NCBI GenBank assembly: GCA_964533495.1
Contig: CAZHJU010000008.1
Location: forward strand, 31,719 to 95,718
Source of the DNA: Ga0077527 sp964533495
GTDB taxonomy: Bacteria > Pseudomonadota > Gammaproteobacteria > Burkholderiales > SG8-41
DNA length: 64,000 nt
Reading direction: 5' to 3'
A program made the translations under genes and the position numbers. The notes beneath the pieces were generated by a model. It made no database searches. It saw only the letters and a program-made list of their open reading frames with translations, and was not told the DNA's origin. Numbering within the stretch: the stretch's first letter is position 1; each line of letters begins with the position of its first letter. Below are positions 41,514-49,741 of the stretch, piece by piece.

Positions 41514-42710
41514 TTATTTCCCGCTGAAAAAATACTCCTGATCCTCACCCATCTTAGGTGGCGGCCGTTTTGCCATCGGCCGCACGTCATTGATGCGGAC
41601 CGGACAGCCGATGCTCAGAAACTCTTTGCCTGCAGCACCCGGCTGGCTGACGACCTGACCGAGGCCCTCGCGCACATGCGGATCGTCAAGAATGTCGCCC
41701 ACCGAATTGATCGGGCTGCACGGAACGCCGTTAGCAATCAACAACTCTTTCCATGCGGCCACCGTATCGGTCAGGAAGATTTTGGTCAGTCGTTCAACAA
41801 CCACGGGCTTGCGTTCCTTACGTTGGCGGAGCGTCGCGAGGGAAGCATCTTCAAGGAAGTCCGTGAGTTTCAGCGCACTACACAATTTGCGGAAGTGCAA
41901 ATCCAGATCAGCAACGACAACAATGAACCCGTCTTTTGCCTGAAAAGCCTGGTACACCACACCGGTCGGATGACCGGATCCCTGCGGCTGGGGCTTAATG
42001 CCCTTGTTGAGATAGAAGCCGGCGATGTAGGTGAGGAACCACAGTTGGGTTTCCAGTAGCGATGAATCGACTCGGACCGCTTCCCCCTTCTGCTCGCGGA
42101 TCAGTAGCCCGAGGATGACTATTAGGCTGGTCATTAGCCCGCCACTCATGTCGACGATGGGAATACCGGCACGCACCGGCCCTTTGGGATCATTCGGATG
42201 CCCGGTGATGCTCATACCGCCAGAAAGCGCCTGGACAACGATGTCGTAGGCCGGGCGATCTGCCATCGAACCTTTGTTTCCGAATCCGGTCAGCGAGCAA
42301 TAGACGATGCTGGAGTTGATTTTTTTGATGTCCTCAAAATCAAGCTTCAGTTTTTTGCACACGCTGGGTCGGAAATTCTGCAAAACCACGTCTGCGCCTT
42401 CGATAAGCTTGAACAGCTTCGTGCGATCCTCTTCCGACTTGAGGTTAATGACGACTGAACGCTTTCCGCGGTTCACAGCCTTGTAGTAATAGCTCATGTT
42501 CTCCTCATCGAAATGAGGAAAATGCCTCGACTGGTCCCCTTCTGGCGGTTCGATCTTGATAACCTCGGCGCCTAGATCGGCAAGCATCATCGTGCCGAGT
42601 GGGCCAGCCAGCACGCCGGTAAAATCAATGATGCGCCTGCCCGCCAGCGGACTGGTTGCCGATATTTCCTTCGCCGACCCGGTTTCTGCTTTGTTTGCCA
42701 TATGCGTCAT
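41514..42710 (-). CDS. CaiB/BaiF-family (class III) CoA-transferase
   Basis: 398 residues. Activates or exchanges a carboxylic acid with a CoA donor. DFTGVLAGPLGTMMLADLGA followed by EVIKIEPPEGDQSR is the class III opening. The expected catalytic aspartate is Asp187 in IPIVDMSGGLMT, and EQKGEAVRVDSSLLE follows. The start overlaps the upstream crotonase stop by four bases (ATGA), so the two proteins are coupled and probably act in sequence. Confidence 0.9.
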   Translation of the reverse strand: MTHMANKAETGSAKEISATSPLAGRRIIDFTGVLAGPLGTMMLADLGAEVIKIEPPEGDQSRHFPHFDEENMSYYYKAVNRGKRSVVINLKSEEDRTKLFKLIEGADVVLQNFRPSVCKKLKLDFEDIKKINSSIVYCSLTGFGNKGSMADRPAYDIVVQALSGGMSITGHPNDPKGPVRAGIPIVDMSGGLMTSLIVILGLLIREQKGEAVRVDSSLLETQLWFLTYIAGFYLNKGIKPQPQGSGHPTGVVYQAFQAKDGFIVVVADLDLHFRKLCSALKLTDFLEDASLATLRQRKERKPVVVERLTKIFLTDTVAAWKELLIANGVPCSPINSVGDILDDPHVREGLGQVVSQPGAAGKEFLSIGCPVRINDVRPMAKRPPPKMGEDQEYFFSGK

Positions 42711-43522
42711 TTCCCCGTGAACTTCGGAGGACGTTTCTCGAGAAAGGATTTCACGCCTTCGTAGTGATCCTTGGTGCGGCGTGCCAGTGTTTGTGCAAAC
42801 AGTTCGTAAGTCACCATACCGTCAACGCCGGTCTCGAATGACCGTGAGAGGATCTGCTTGGACATGCCAAGTGCCGTGGTGGCGCCGCCGGCCAACTCCG
42901 CGCCAATCTCCTTCGCTCGCTTCAGGGCATCATCGCTCGTGATCTCAGCGATCATGCCCATGTCGTATGCGGCCTGGGCTTCGACCGTGGCGCCGCGCAG
43001 GATGAGGCTTTTAGCACGCGCCATGCCGACCAGCCGGGGGAGCGTGAACGCGCCGGCCCAGTCGGTGACAAGTCCGCGCTTGGTAAATCCGAAGCCGAAC
43101 TTGGCCCGGGTGTGGGCCACAACGATATCCGCAGCCAGCGCAAAAAAACAGCCGCCGCCGAAGGCGGCGCCGTTTACGGCACTGATGACGACCAGCGGCG
43201 TGGTGATGAGCTTGCGCGCCATTTCGCCGACGTAATGGATTTTCTGCAGCGCCTCGACCGGCCAAAAGTCGTCGAAGTTGTCCATTTCCGATGACAGCTT
43301 GGAAACGTCGGCCCCTGAACAAAAAGCCTTCTCCCCGGCACCTGTGACAATCAGTACGCTGCAGCTATGATCCCTTTCAGCTTCATCAACGATTCGCATG
43401 AAATCGTAGCGCATGTCCCAGGTCAGAGCATTTCTGCTGGCGGGCCGGTTGATAATGAACGTCCACACACCTCCTGAACGATCAATGATGTAGTCCCCTC
43501 TGTCTTCTACTCCTGAATCCAC
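42707..43522 (-). CDS. Crotonase-superfamily enzyme (isomerase-like, non-canonical active site)
   Basis: 271 residues. Oxyanion-hole motifs FCSGADVSKL and AAFGGGCFFALAADI are present, but both glutamates that hydrate enoyl-CoA in crotonase are replaced: the GGGCE position is Phe, and the QPE position is Phe (FGFGFTKRG). VTDWAG contains an Asp at a place used by PaaG-type isomerases (VPDAGG). So an isomerase, lyase or hydrolase is more likely than a hydratase. It lies between the CoA-transferase and the Bug receptor on one strand. Confidence 0.85.
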   Translation of the reverse strand: MDSGVEDRGDYIIDRSGGVWTFIINRPASRNALTWDMRYDFMRIVDEAERDHSCSVLIVTGAGEKAFCSGADVSKLSSEMDNFDDFWPVEALQKIHYVGEMARKLITTPLVVISAVNGAAFGGGCFFALAADIVVAHTRAKFGFGFTKRGLVTDWAGAFTLPRLVGMARAKSLILRGATVEAQAAYDMGMIAEITSDDALKRAKEIGAELAGGATTALGMSKQILSRSFETGVDGMVTYELFAQTLARRTKDHYEGVKSFLEKRPPKFTGK

Positions 43523-43577
43523 TGTAAATCCTTCGGTTTAAAGTTGAAGTTGCTGCTGCGACCACACTGCGCGTAAT

Positions 43578-44576
43578 TCATTTGGCTTTGATGTTGTTTT
43601 CCTTAACTAACCGGCGCCAAGTATCGACCTCTGCACGCACCTTCGATCTGAATTGTTCGGGGTTGCTTCCCACTGTAGAAAATCCTGTTGATATCAACAC
43701 TTCTTTCATCTTCGGCATTTGTATAAGCTGAATCATGTCTTTGTGGATCTTTCTAACTATGGGCTGCGGTGTGCCAGTCGGCACGAATAGCCCATACCAA
43801 ACGCTTGTGTCAAAACCAGGATAGCCAGACTCCGCTATGGTCGGTACGTCGGGCATGAGTTCCGTGCGCTTTAAACTACTCACTCCGAGCGGATTAATTT
43901 TTCCGGATTTTTGCTGCGGCAGTGTGGTGTTGACTATATTGAATATAATGTGGACATGACCACCAATGAGTGCCGCCAGCGCAGGCCCAGCGCCTGTGTA
44001 AGAGATGTTGTTCAGTCTTATCTTTGCAACAGACTCGAACAGGGCCATTGTCATGTGCCCCGCACTCCCGATACCAGCATTTGAGTACAGCACTTCCCCA
44101 GGTTTGTTATTAGCTAATTGCACGAGATCTTTCACCGATTTTGCCGGGAATGATGGGTGTGCCGAAAGTACCTGAGGCGTATAAGCAATCTCGACAACAG
44201 GGGCGAGCTCCTTTATTGGGTCGTAGTCAAGATTTTCGTGCAGTGCTGGAGCTACCGTGATAACAGTGGCTGAACCAAACAGGATTGTGTAGCCGTCCGC
44301 TTTTGCCTTGGCCACTAAAGCCGTACCGATTCGCCCTCCGGCCCCACCCCGGTTATCGACCACTACTGGCTGCCTCCACATCTCGCTCAGGTTATTGGCA
44401 AATGAGCGAGCAATGAGGTCAGTACCGCCACCAGCAGCGAAAGGCACAACGATGCGCACCGGCTTTGTCGGATAGTCCTCTGCTGACACCTTCAATGAAC
44501 CCATGATGCTGAACCCGATTGCCGCAACCAGCAACGTCATTTTTCTCAGGCTTTGTCCATCCGAAAATGTTGTCAT
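43578..44576 (-). CDS. Bug-family (TctC) tricarboxylate-type periplasmic binding protein
   Basis: 332 residues. Signal peptide (MTLLVAAIGFSIMGSLKVSA), then the Bug signature YPTKPVRIVVPFAAGGGTDL and the later VVDNRGGAGGRIGTALVAKA. These receptors bind carboxylates for TctAB-type secondary carriers. No tctA or tctB is near, as usual for the many orphan Bug proteins of betaproteobacteria. Its place among CoA-catabolic genes suggests it senses or delivers the acid that the CoA-transferase activates. Confidence 0.92.
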   Translation of the reverse strand: MTTFSDGQSLRKMTLLVAAIGFSIMGSLKVSAEDYPTKPVRIVVPFAAGGGTDLIARSFANNLSEMWRQPVVVDNRGGAGGRIGTALVAKAKADGYTILFGSATVITVAPALHENLDYDPIKELAPVVEIAYTPQVLSAHPSFPAKSVKDLVQLANNKPGEVLYSNAGIGSAGHMTMALFESVAKIRLNNISYTGAGPALAALIGGHVHIIFNIVNTTLPQQKSGKINPLGVSSLKRTELMPDVPTIAESGYPGFDTSVWYGLFVPTGTPQPIVRKIHKDMIQLIQMPKMKEVLISTGFSTVGSNPEQFRSKVRAEVDTWRRLVKENNIKAK

Positions 44577-44665
44577 TGCTCTCTCCTCGTTGTCATGATT
44601 ACCTCTTCTGATTCACGCGTCCGGTTATACCCGCGTAACATGGGATACTGGCACGCCCCTCCTAA

Positions 44666-46039
44666 TCAGCGCAGTCCATCTAGAGCTTTCATCAACTGCC
44701 CGACGGTACCGACACGCTCCAGCGACATGATCATGTCGAATGCTTCATCAGCGCCGGCATTGATGCCTCCGGCTTCAAGACAGTCACGGAACTTCGTAGC
44801 CAGTTCTGTACGTTTGAGTGGCATGTTGTGAGCACCGCGAGCCGAGCGAACCGGACCGCTGTCCAACCGTCGTCCGTCCCGGGTTGTGATTACGACGCAG
44901 TCGTTCAACGCGTAGCCCGCCTGATCCGGATCCTCAATTGGATCGAGGATTGTCACCACCCGCTTCATCATTGCCTGAACGTCCGCACGCTTTACGAAAT
45001 CGTCCGTGAGTTCTCCAATACCCACGCGCCCGGCTATGATTGGCGCGACGACTGCAAACTCGAGGCTGAACTTTGCTTCTAGGCCGGTAGTCGGTGCATG
45101 TTGATGAAGAATGATGGAGTTGCGCTTGCTGACCGAGGCGTCGATTCGCTCAACGTCCTCTGCTTGGATTGGCGTCTTTTCAAGCAGGTCGAACACGCCG
45201 TCGATACAGCGGTGCGTGCAATAGCAGATGGGGTACTTTTTGACACTGATGCGATTATCCGACGTGATGTGCCAATCGATTCCTGCCCTCACTGGCCGCT
45301 CAAGATCAATACGTCCGCAATATGAAAACGCATGCAGGAATCCAGGCGAGTGCTCGAACACATCTTCAGCGCCAGTAAACCCGCCTTGTACCAGATGTGC
45401 AGCGACTAGACCTGAATGTGCCGCCTTGCCGGCGTGCAGGGGCTTGGTCATTGTTCCGAAATTCGCCACCAGTCCGGCGCTCTGTGATGCAGCGACACCC
45501 ATTGCCCTCGCGGCCTGTTCCGCCGAGAACCCACGCAATGACGCGCAGGCTGCAGCACAGGCTACTGCGCCGAAGACACCCGTGGGCTGCCATCCCTTGA
45601 TGTGAAACTTGTCGAGGTCGGCATCTCGCAGCACAAGATCAGCGATGGTTTCGTAGCCGGCGGCATAGGCAGTCAGCATTTGTTGTCCCGACGCATCGAC
45701 AGCCTCGGCCTCTGCCAGTACTGCCGGCACAAGTGCCGAACTGACGTGGCCGATAGCCCGCTGAGAAATATCGTCATAGTCGAGCGCGTGTGCAGCGGTG
45801 CCATTGATCCAGGCGGCATCTATCGCGGATGCGCACCCCTGACGTCCCAGCAACGTAGCTACGCCGGACCCGGAGCTGATGATTGATTTAACGATCTGCA
45901 CTGCGGGTTCCATAGAACCCGCGACGGCAACACCGATGGTGTCGGCAAAAGCCGTCTTGATGGCTTCACGCACATCCGCGGGAATGTCTTTGTATCGCAA
46001 TCCGGCCACGAAGCGACCGAGCTCCAGACTAAGCCCCAT
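44666..46039 (-). CDS. MmgE/PrpD-family protein
   Basis: 457 residues from ATG 46039, preceded by GGAGGAGG; an upstream frame start at 46075 is not needed. The family covers 2-methylcitrate dehydratase, cis-aconitate decarboxylase and many uncharacterised relatives. GTAAHALDYDDISQRAIGHV is the conserved active-site region, with GWQPTGVFGAVACAAACA and KKYPICYCTHRCIDGVFDLL downstream. Substrate unknown. First gene of the minus-strand group, divergent from the GntR regulator. Confidence 0.88.
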   Translation of the reverse strand: MGLSLELGRFVAGLRYKDIPADVREAIKTAFADTIGVAVAGSMEPAVQIVKSIISSGSGVATLLGRQGCASAIDAAWINGTAAHALDYDDISQRAIGHVSSALVPAVLAEAEAVDASGQQMLTAYAAGYETIADLVLRDADLDKFHIKGWQPTGVFGAVACAAACASLRGFSAEQAARAMGVAASQSAGLVANFGTMTKPLHAGKAAHSGLVAAHLVQGGFTGAEDVFEHSPGFLHAFSYCGRIDLERPVRAGIDWHITSDNRISVKKYPICYCTHRCIDGVFDLLEKTPIQAEDVERIDASVSKRNSIILHQHAPTTGLEAKFSLEFAVVAPIIAGRVGIGELTDDFVKRADVQAMMKRVVTILDPIEDPDQAGYALNDCVVITTRDGRRLDSGPVRSARGAHNMPLKRTELATKFRDCLEAGGINAGADEAFDMIMSLERVGTVGQLMKALDGLR

Positions 46040-46121
46040 GGCTCCTCCTCCACATTTCCGGTGCGCGCTCAACAAATACTCACACGCGCCGACTCCGACT
46101 ATAAACTTAAATGTCCATTTA

Positions 46122-46132
46122 TGGTATTACCA
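46122..46132. promoter_or_regulatory. Candidate GntR operator
   Basis: TGGTA-t-TACCA, a perfect 5-1-5 inverted repeat in AT-rich DNA midway between the divergent mmgE/prpD-like and gntR genes. HutC-type GntR proteins often bind GT-N-TA-N-AC cores; this is similar but one base shorter. Confidence 0.35.
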
Positions 46133-46200
46133 AAATTATAGGCCGTCAAACCTAGCTCTCGAATATCATTGCAGCCATTTGAAAAACCATTTGGAACACA

Positions 46201-47049
46201 ATGAGCAAAGCAGCAGACTTTCACATGATGAGAGGAGCCGCCGAATCCGAGGGCGTGCCGCTTTATCTCCGCGTCGCGGCTTCGCTGCGCACCCGCATCC
46301 TTCAAGGAGAGTGGAAGGTTGGAGAACATCTTCCCGCCTTCGAGGAACTTGCCAAGACCTACGGAGTAGCGATGAACACCATACGCACAGCGGTCAAGGT
46401 GCTCTCTTCCCAGCTGCTTGTGACCAGTGCACGCGGACTGGGAACGCGCATCAGTGCAGACGCCGCCCCGCTGCTGCACCCCGAACTTAAAGCCGCCATC
46501 AATGCACCGCAAAGCCGGCTCTCTCCCGAGCACTCGATCACCATGCTGATCAACCGGGAAGTAAAAGCGCTATCGGACGAACTGGATGTCGGCTACGGTC
46601 AGGCTTCGCGCTACCGGCACATCCACAAGGTGCACAACTTTCGTGGCATTCCGTACGACATTGTCACGGCCTACGTGGAGAAATCAGAATTCGACCATTT
46701 CCCGAAAGGTGTCGCCAACAGCCAGACCTTGATGCGTCTGCTGCAGGAGCAAGGAAAGACGGAAATCGCCAGCTCCCGTCAGGAACTCACAATCACGCAC
46801 GCTGATCCCGAGGCCGCATCCCTACTGCAGTACCCGCTTGCAGCGCCGCTCGCGAAGGTCAAGCACTGGCGACTCGATGCGCACGGGGTTGTCATCTATG
46901 CGTCCGTCGTGCTTTACCGCAGCGACATCTTCGTCTGGGACATCACCCGGAAGGGAGCGAGCGAACAAGTCCCTGACGACGAATTCATGGCACACGCAGC
47001 GACCAGATCACGATCCAGGGTAAAAATTTCGAAGGAAACCGGCAAGTAA
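46201..47049 (+). CDS. GntR-family transcriptional regulator (HutC subfamily, UTRA domain)
   Basis: 282 residues. Winged helix at about 18-85 (PLYLRVAASLRTRILQGEWK and LAKTYGVAMNTIRTAVKVL), followed by a UTRA ligand domain (YRHIHKVHNFRGIPYDIVTA through VIYASVVLYRSDIFVWDITR). It probably senses the acid or a CoA ester of the pathway and controls both divergent arms of the cluster. It is followed after 48 bases by the crotonase and CitE-like genes on the same strand. Confidence 0.88.
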   Translation: MSKAADFHMMRGAAESEGVPLYLRVAASLRTRILQGEWKVGEHLPAFEELAKTYGVAMNTIRTAVKVLSSQLLVTSARGLGTRISADAAPLLHPELKAAINAPQSRLSPEHSITMLINREVKALSDELDVGYGQASRYRHIHKVHNFRGIPYDIVTAYVEKSEFDHFPKGVANSQTLMRLLQEQGKTEIASSRQELTITHADPEAASLLQYPLAAPLAKVKHWRLDAHGVVIYASVVLYRSDIFVWDITRKGASEQVPDDEFMAHAATRSRSRVKISKETGK

Positions 47050-47097
47050 GACCAACGCGAGATCCGGTGACATCCGGAACAACACAAGGAGGAAAGC

Positions 47098-47883
47098 ATG
47101 AATACCGGAAAACTGCTTTACGAAATCAAGGAAAAAATCGCCTACATTACGATTAATCGTCCGGAAGTCATGAATGCCATGGACCCGGACGTCTACGATG
47201 CAATCTCAAAGGCATGGATCGACGTGAGAGACAACCCCGACGTCTGGGTTGCCGTAGTGACCGGCGCCGGTGAAAAAGCATTCACTGCAGGCGCTGATCT
47301 CAAGGCCATGAGCAAAAAGCCGCCTCGACAAAAAGCAGACTTCTGGCTTACTCAGAAAGACATGCTGCTCAACCGCGGCTTAGAAGTGTGGAAGCCCGTG
47401 ATCGCCGCGGTCAACGGATATTGCCTGGCCGGTGGGATGACCTTGCTCTTCGGCACCGATATTCGCATCGCAGCAGAGCATTCCGTCTTCGAAATCTCTG
47501 AGGTCAAGCGCGGCCTACTCCCCGCCAACGGCGGCACACAGCGCGCACTGCGCCAGTTGCCCTATTCCGTCGCAATGGACATGTTACTGCGCGGCCGTCG
47601 CCTGACGGCGCAGGAAGCCTTATCTTTCGGCCTCATCAACGAAGTTGTCCCGATGGCGGAACTCCGCGCGGCTGCCGAACGTTGTGCTCGGCAACTTTGC
47701 GAACATGGTCCCCTGGCGCTTCGCGCCATCAAGGAACTGGCCATCCGAAGCCAGAGCCTTTCACTCGAACAGGGCATCCGGCTCGAACAGGCGGTTCAGG
47801 ACATCCTGCATTCTTCCGACGACGCAAAGGAAGGCCCTCGCGCTTTCTCCGAAAAGCGCAAACCCATATTCCAAGCGCGCTAA
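47098..47883 (+). CDS. Enoyl-CoA hydratase/isomerase-family protein
   Basis: 261 residues. Crotonase fold: TINRPEVMNAMDP, FTAGADLKAMSK (oxyanion hole), NGYCLAGGMTLLFGTDIRIA. Of the two catalytic glutamates the second is kept (ISEVKRGL), but the first is Met (AGGM). A single-Glu active site is known for other crotonases such as hydratase/lyases of the feruloyl-CoA type. AAGGAGG 5 bases before the ATG predicts strong translation. The CitE-like gene follows after 23 bases. Confidence 0.87.
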   Translation: MNTGKLLYEIKEKIAYITINRPEVMNAMDPDVYDAISKAWIDVRDNPDVWVAVVTGAGEKAFTAGADLKAMSKKPPRQKADFWLTQKDMLLNRGLEVWKPVIAAVNGYCLAGGMTLLFGTDIRIAAEHSVFEISEVKRGLLPANGGTQRALRQLPYSVAMDMLLRGRRLTAQEALSFGLINEVVPMAELRAAAERCARQLCEHGPLALRAIKELAIRSQSLSLEQGIRLEQAVQDILHSSDDAKEGPRAFSEKRKPIFQAR

Positions 47884-47906
47884 CGCCCACTGATGAGGAG
47901 AGAACT

Positions 47907-48782
47907 GTGAAACCCTATCGCTCGCTGCTTTATGTTCCCGGCAACAAGCCTACATGGATGGAGAAAGCGCTCGGCTATAGCGCGGACTGCCTGATCCTCG
48001 ACCTGGAGGACTCGGTACCGGCCGCCGAAAAAGCCGCAGCGCGACCGCTTGTAAAAGCAGCCATCTCAGCACTCAAGGCAAAAGGGCAATCGGTCAACGT
48101 CAGAATCAATCCGTTCGACACGGGTCTCACACTGGATGATATCGAAGGTGTTCTCTGCCCAGAGCTGAACGGCATATCCCTGCCGAAAGTGGAATCCATA
48201 GCCGACATGATGCAACTCGATGCACTGCTCACCCACATCGAGAAACGCATGGGCATGACACCGGGCAATATTGAAACGCCGCTCGCCTGCGAAACGGCAA
48301 AAGGCATGCGCAACATCTACGATATCGCGACTGCGTGTCCGCGCGTAAAACGCGTCAGCATCGCAGCCGGCCCTGGCGGTGATGCGGCCAGGGCCATCGG
48401 CTATCAGTGGACAAAGGAAGGAACTGAAACGCTTTTTCTGCGCTCACGCACGATACTGGAGAGCCGCGCAGCAGGAATTAAGTATCCGACAATCAGCTCG
48501 TGGTGGAATATCAAGGATATCGAAGGCCTCGAGCATGATGCTCGCCTAAACCGCCAGCTCGGATTCCGCGGTATGACTGTCATCCATCCCTCACACGTTC
48601 CCATTGTGAACAAAGTATTCACGCCTACGACCGAAGAAGTTGCCTACTATGAGGGTCTCATCGTCGCCATGGAGGACGCCCGAAAAGCTGGAACTGCAGC
48701 CGTAACCTACAAGGGCGACATGATCGACGAAGCAATGGTAAAAACAGCTGAGGAAATGCTTGCCCTGGCACGCGTGTCCTAA
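47907..48782 (+). CDS. HpcH/HpaI-family CitE-like CoA lyase
   Basis: 291 residues. TIM-barrel citrate lyase beta type: RSLLYVPGNKPTWMEKAL, ILDLEDSVP (metal-binding Glu/Asp), VRINPFDTG (CoA/substrate Arg), and LACETAKGMRNIYDIA. CitE relatives cleave malyl-, methylmalyl- or citramalyl-CoA, or act as thioesterases on them. GTG 47907 is chosen from a GAGGAG six bases upstream. It would supply the C-C cleavage step of the pathway. Confidence 0.88.
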   Translation: MKPYRSLLYVPGNKPTWMEKALGYSADCLILDLEDSVPAAEKAAARPLVKAAISALKAKGQSVNVRINPFDTGLTLDDIEGVLCPELNGISLPKVESIADMMQLDALLTHIEKRMGMTPGNIETPLACETAKGMRNIYDIATACPRVKRVSIAAGPGGDAARAIGYQWTKEGTETLFLRSRTILESRAAGIKYPTISSWWNIKDIEGLEHDARLNRQLGFRGMTVIHPSHVPIVNKVFTPTTEEVAYYEGLIVAMEDARKAGTAAVTYKGDMIDEAMVKTAEEMLALARVS

Positions 48783-48966
48783 CCGGCAAATTGTCACTAG
48801 CAACGGAAATCCCGCCTACCCCAAGCAGTCTGCATCCCCGAGTAAGTTTGACAGTCTCACCTTGATTTTCTGGCGTTGTAATAAAAAGGAATTGTTGTCA
48901 GCAATCCCTACTGCGCGACCTGGAAGGCGACGAGTATTGGGTAACTCACAATTTTGCGAAACAAAT
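48783..48966. other. Intergenic region, no feature seen
   Basis: 184 bp after the CitE-like gene. Low similarity to coding sequence on either strand, and no convincing hairpin. It leads into a minus-strand gene remnant. Confidence 0.5.
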
Positions 48967-49200
48967 TCACAGATCGAAGGGATCGGAATCGTCCCGAGGC
49001 ACTTTCTGTAATCCGAGCCTTTTAGCCATTCCTGCAAGCGATCCTCGCACAAAGTCGCTGTGTTCCGCGGTTAGGCGCTCATAAGTGCGCCAGCGCATCC
49101 TTTTTGGTTTCCCGCCCTCCAGATTGAAGATGCCCACAGGCCAGCCCAGTCGCCGTCGAATCCTGTCCGCTCGCCGCGCTGCTCGGTCATCGACGCCCTC
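48967..49200 (-). pseudogene. 3' fragment of an unrecognised gene
   Basis: The last ~65 codons of a minus-strand frame read like protein: IRRRLGWPVGIFNLEGGKPK, then RMRWRTYERLTAEHSDFVRG and SLAGMAKRLGLQKV. The GGKPK.M.WRT..RL..HD.FV...LAGM pattern feels familiar from uncharacterised plasmid/phage-type proteins, but I cannot name it. The frame upstream runs antisense through the Doc gene and has no sensible start, so this is a broken 3' end. Confidence 0.45.
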
Positions 49201-49221
49201 CTGTTGGCAGGCATAGGTTAA

Positions 49222-49287
49222 TCGCCAGCAGTGCCGGCAGGCAGCCTTGACGAATTCGACAGCCTGTATCGCGAACTGGCGAAGTAA
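49222..49287 (+). pseudogene. Antitoxin remnant upstream of doc
   Basis: After a stop at 49219-49221, 21 codons read SPAVPAGSLDEFDSLYRELA-K and end at TAA 49285-49287, four bases before the doc GTG. An acidic, helical C-terminal tail at this position is what a toxin-neutralising antitoxin would have. The DNA-binding part is missing, replaced by the minus-strand remnant. No start codon with a ribosome site is present (GTG 49231 would give 18 residues). Confidence 0.5.
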
Positions 49288-49290
49288 GCC

Positions 49291-49674
49291 GTGGCGCGCG
49301 ACTACCTGACCGTGGGCGATGTGCTCGGCATGCACACGGTGCTGGTGCAACGTTACGGCGGTGCGCCGGGTATGCGCGATCCGGGGGCATTGGAAACTGC
49401 GTTGTTCCGCCCGCAGACCGGCTACTACGAGGACGTCGTGGCAGAAGCGGCGGCGCTGCTGGAAAGTCTGACGATCAACCACCCCTTCATGGATGGCAAC
49501 AAACGCATCGCCTTTGCAGCGGCCGACGTGTTTCTTCGAAACAATGGCTGGCGTCTGCGACGCGCGCCGATGCAGATCCACGCCGAGATGATGCAGATGT
49601 TCGAATCGGGAACATTCGACATCGCCCACATCGATCCGTGGCTGCGTGGTTTTGCGCAGGCCGAGGAAACCTGA
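49291..49674 (+). CDS. doc: Death-on-curing (Doc) family toxin
   Basis: 127 residues. Fic/Doc fold with the Doc-type active motif NHPFMDGNKRIAFAAADVFL (His64, Asn70, Lys71, Arg72). Doc proteins phosphorylate EF-Tu and stop translation. GTG start. The family is usually encoded just after its antitoxin; here only the antitoxin tail remains, so the toxin is either silent, inactive, or controlled by an antitoxin elsewhere. Confidence 0.88.
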   Translation: MARDYLTVGDVLGMHTVLVQRYGGAPGMRDPGALETALFRPQTGYYEDVVAEAAALLESLTINHPFMDGNKRIAFAAADVFLRNNGWRLRRAPMQIHAEMMQMFESGTFDIAHIDPWLRGFAQAEET

Positions 49675-49741
49675 GAAGGCGAAGGCCCGGGAAATCCGCT
49701 ATCCGCGCAGAACGCGAGGCAAATATCGTTTCCTAGCCGGA

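Noticed and set aside
48783..49052. Short open frames after the CitE-like gene
   Set aside because: No start signals or protein-like composition apart from the 3' stump ending at 48967.
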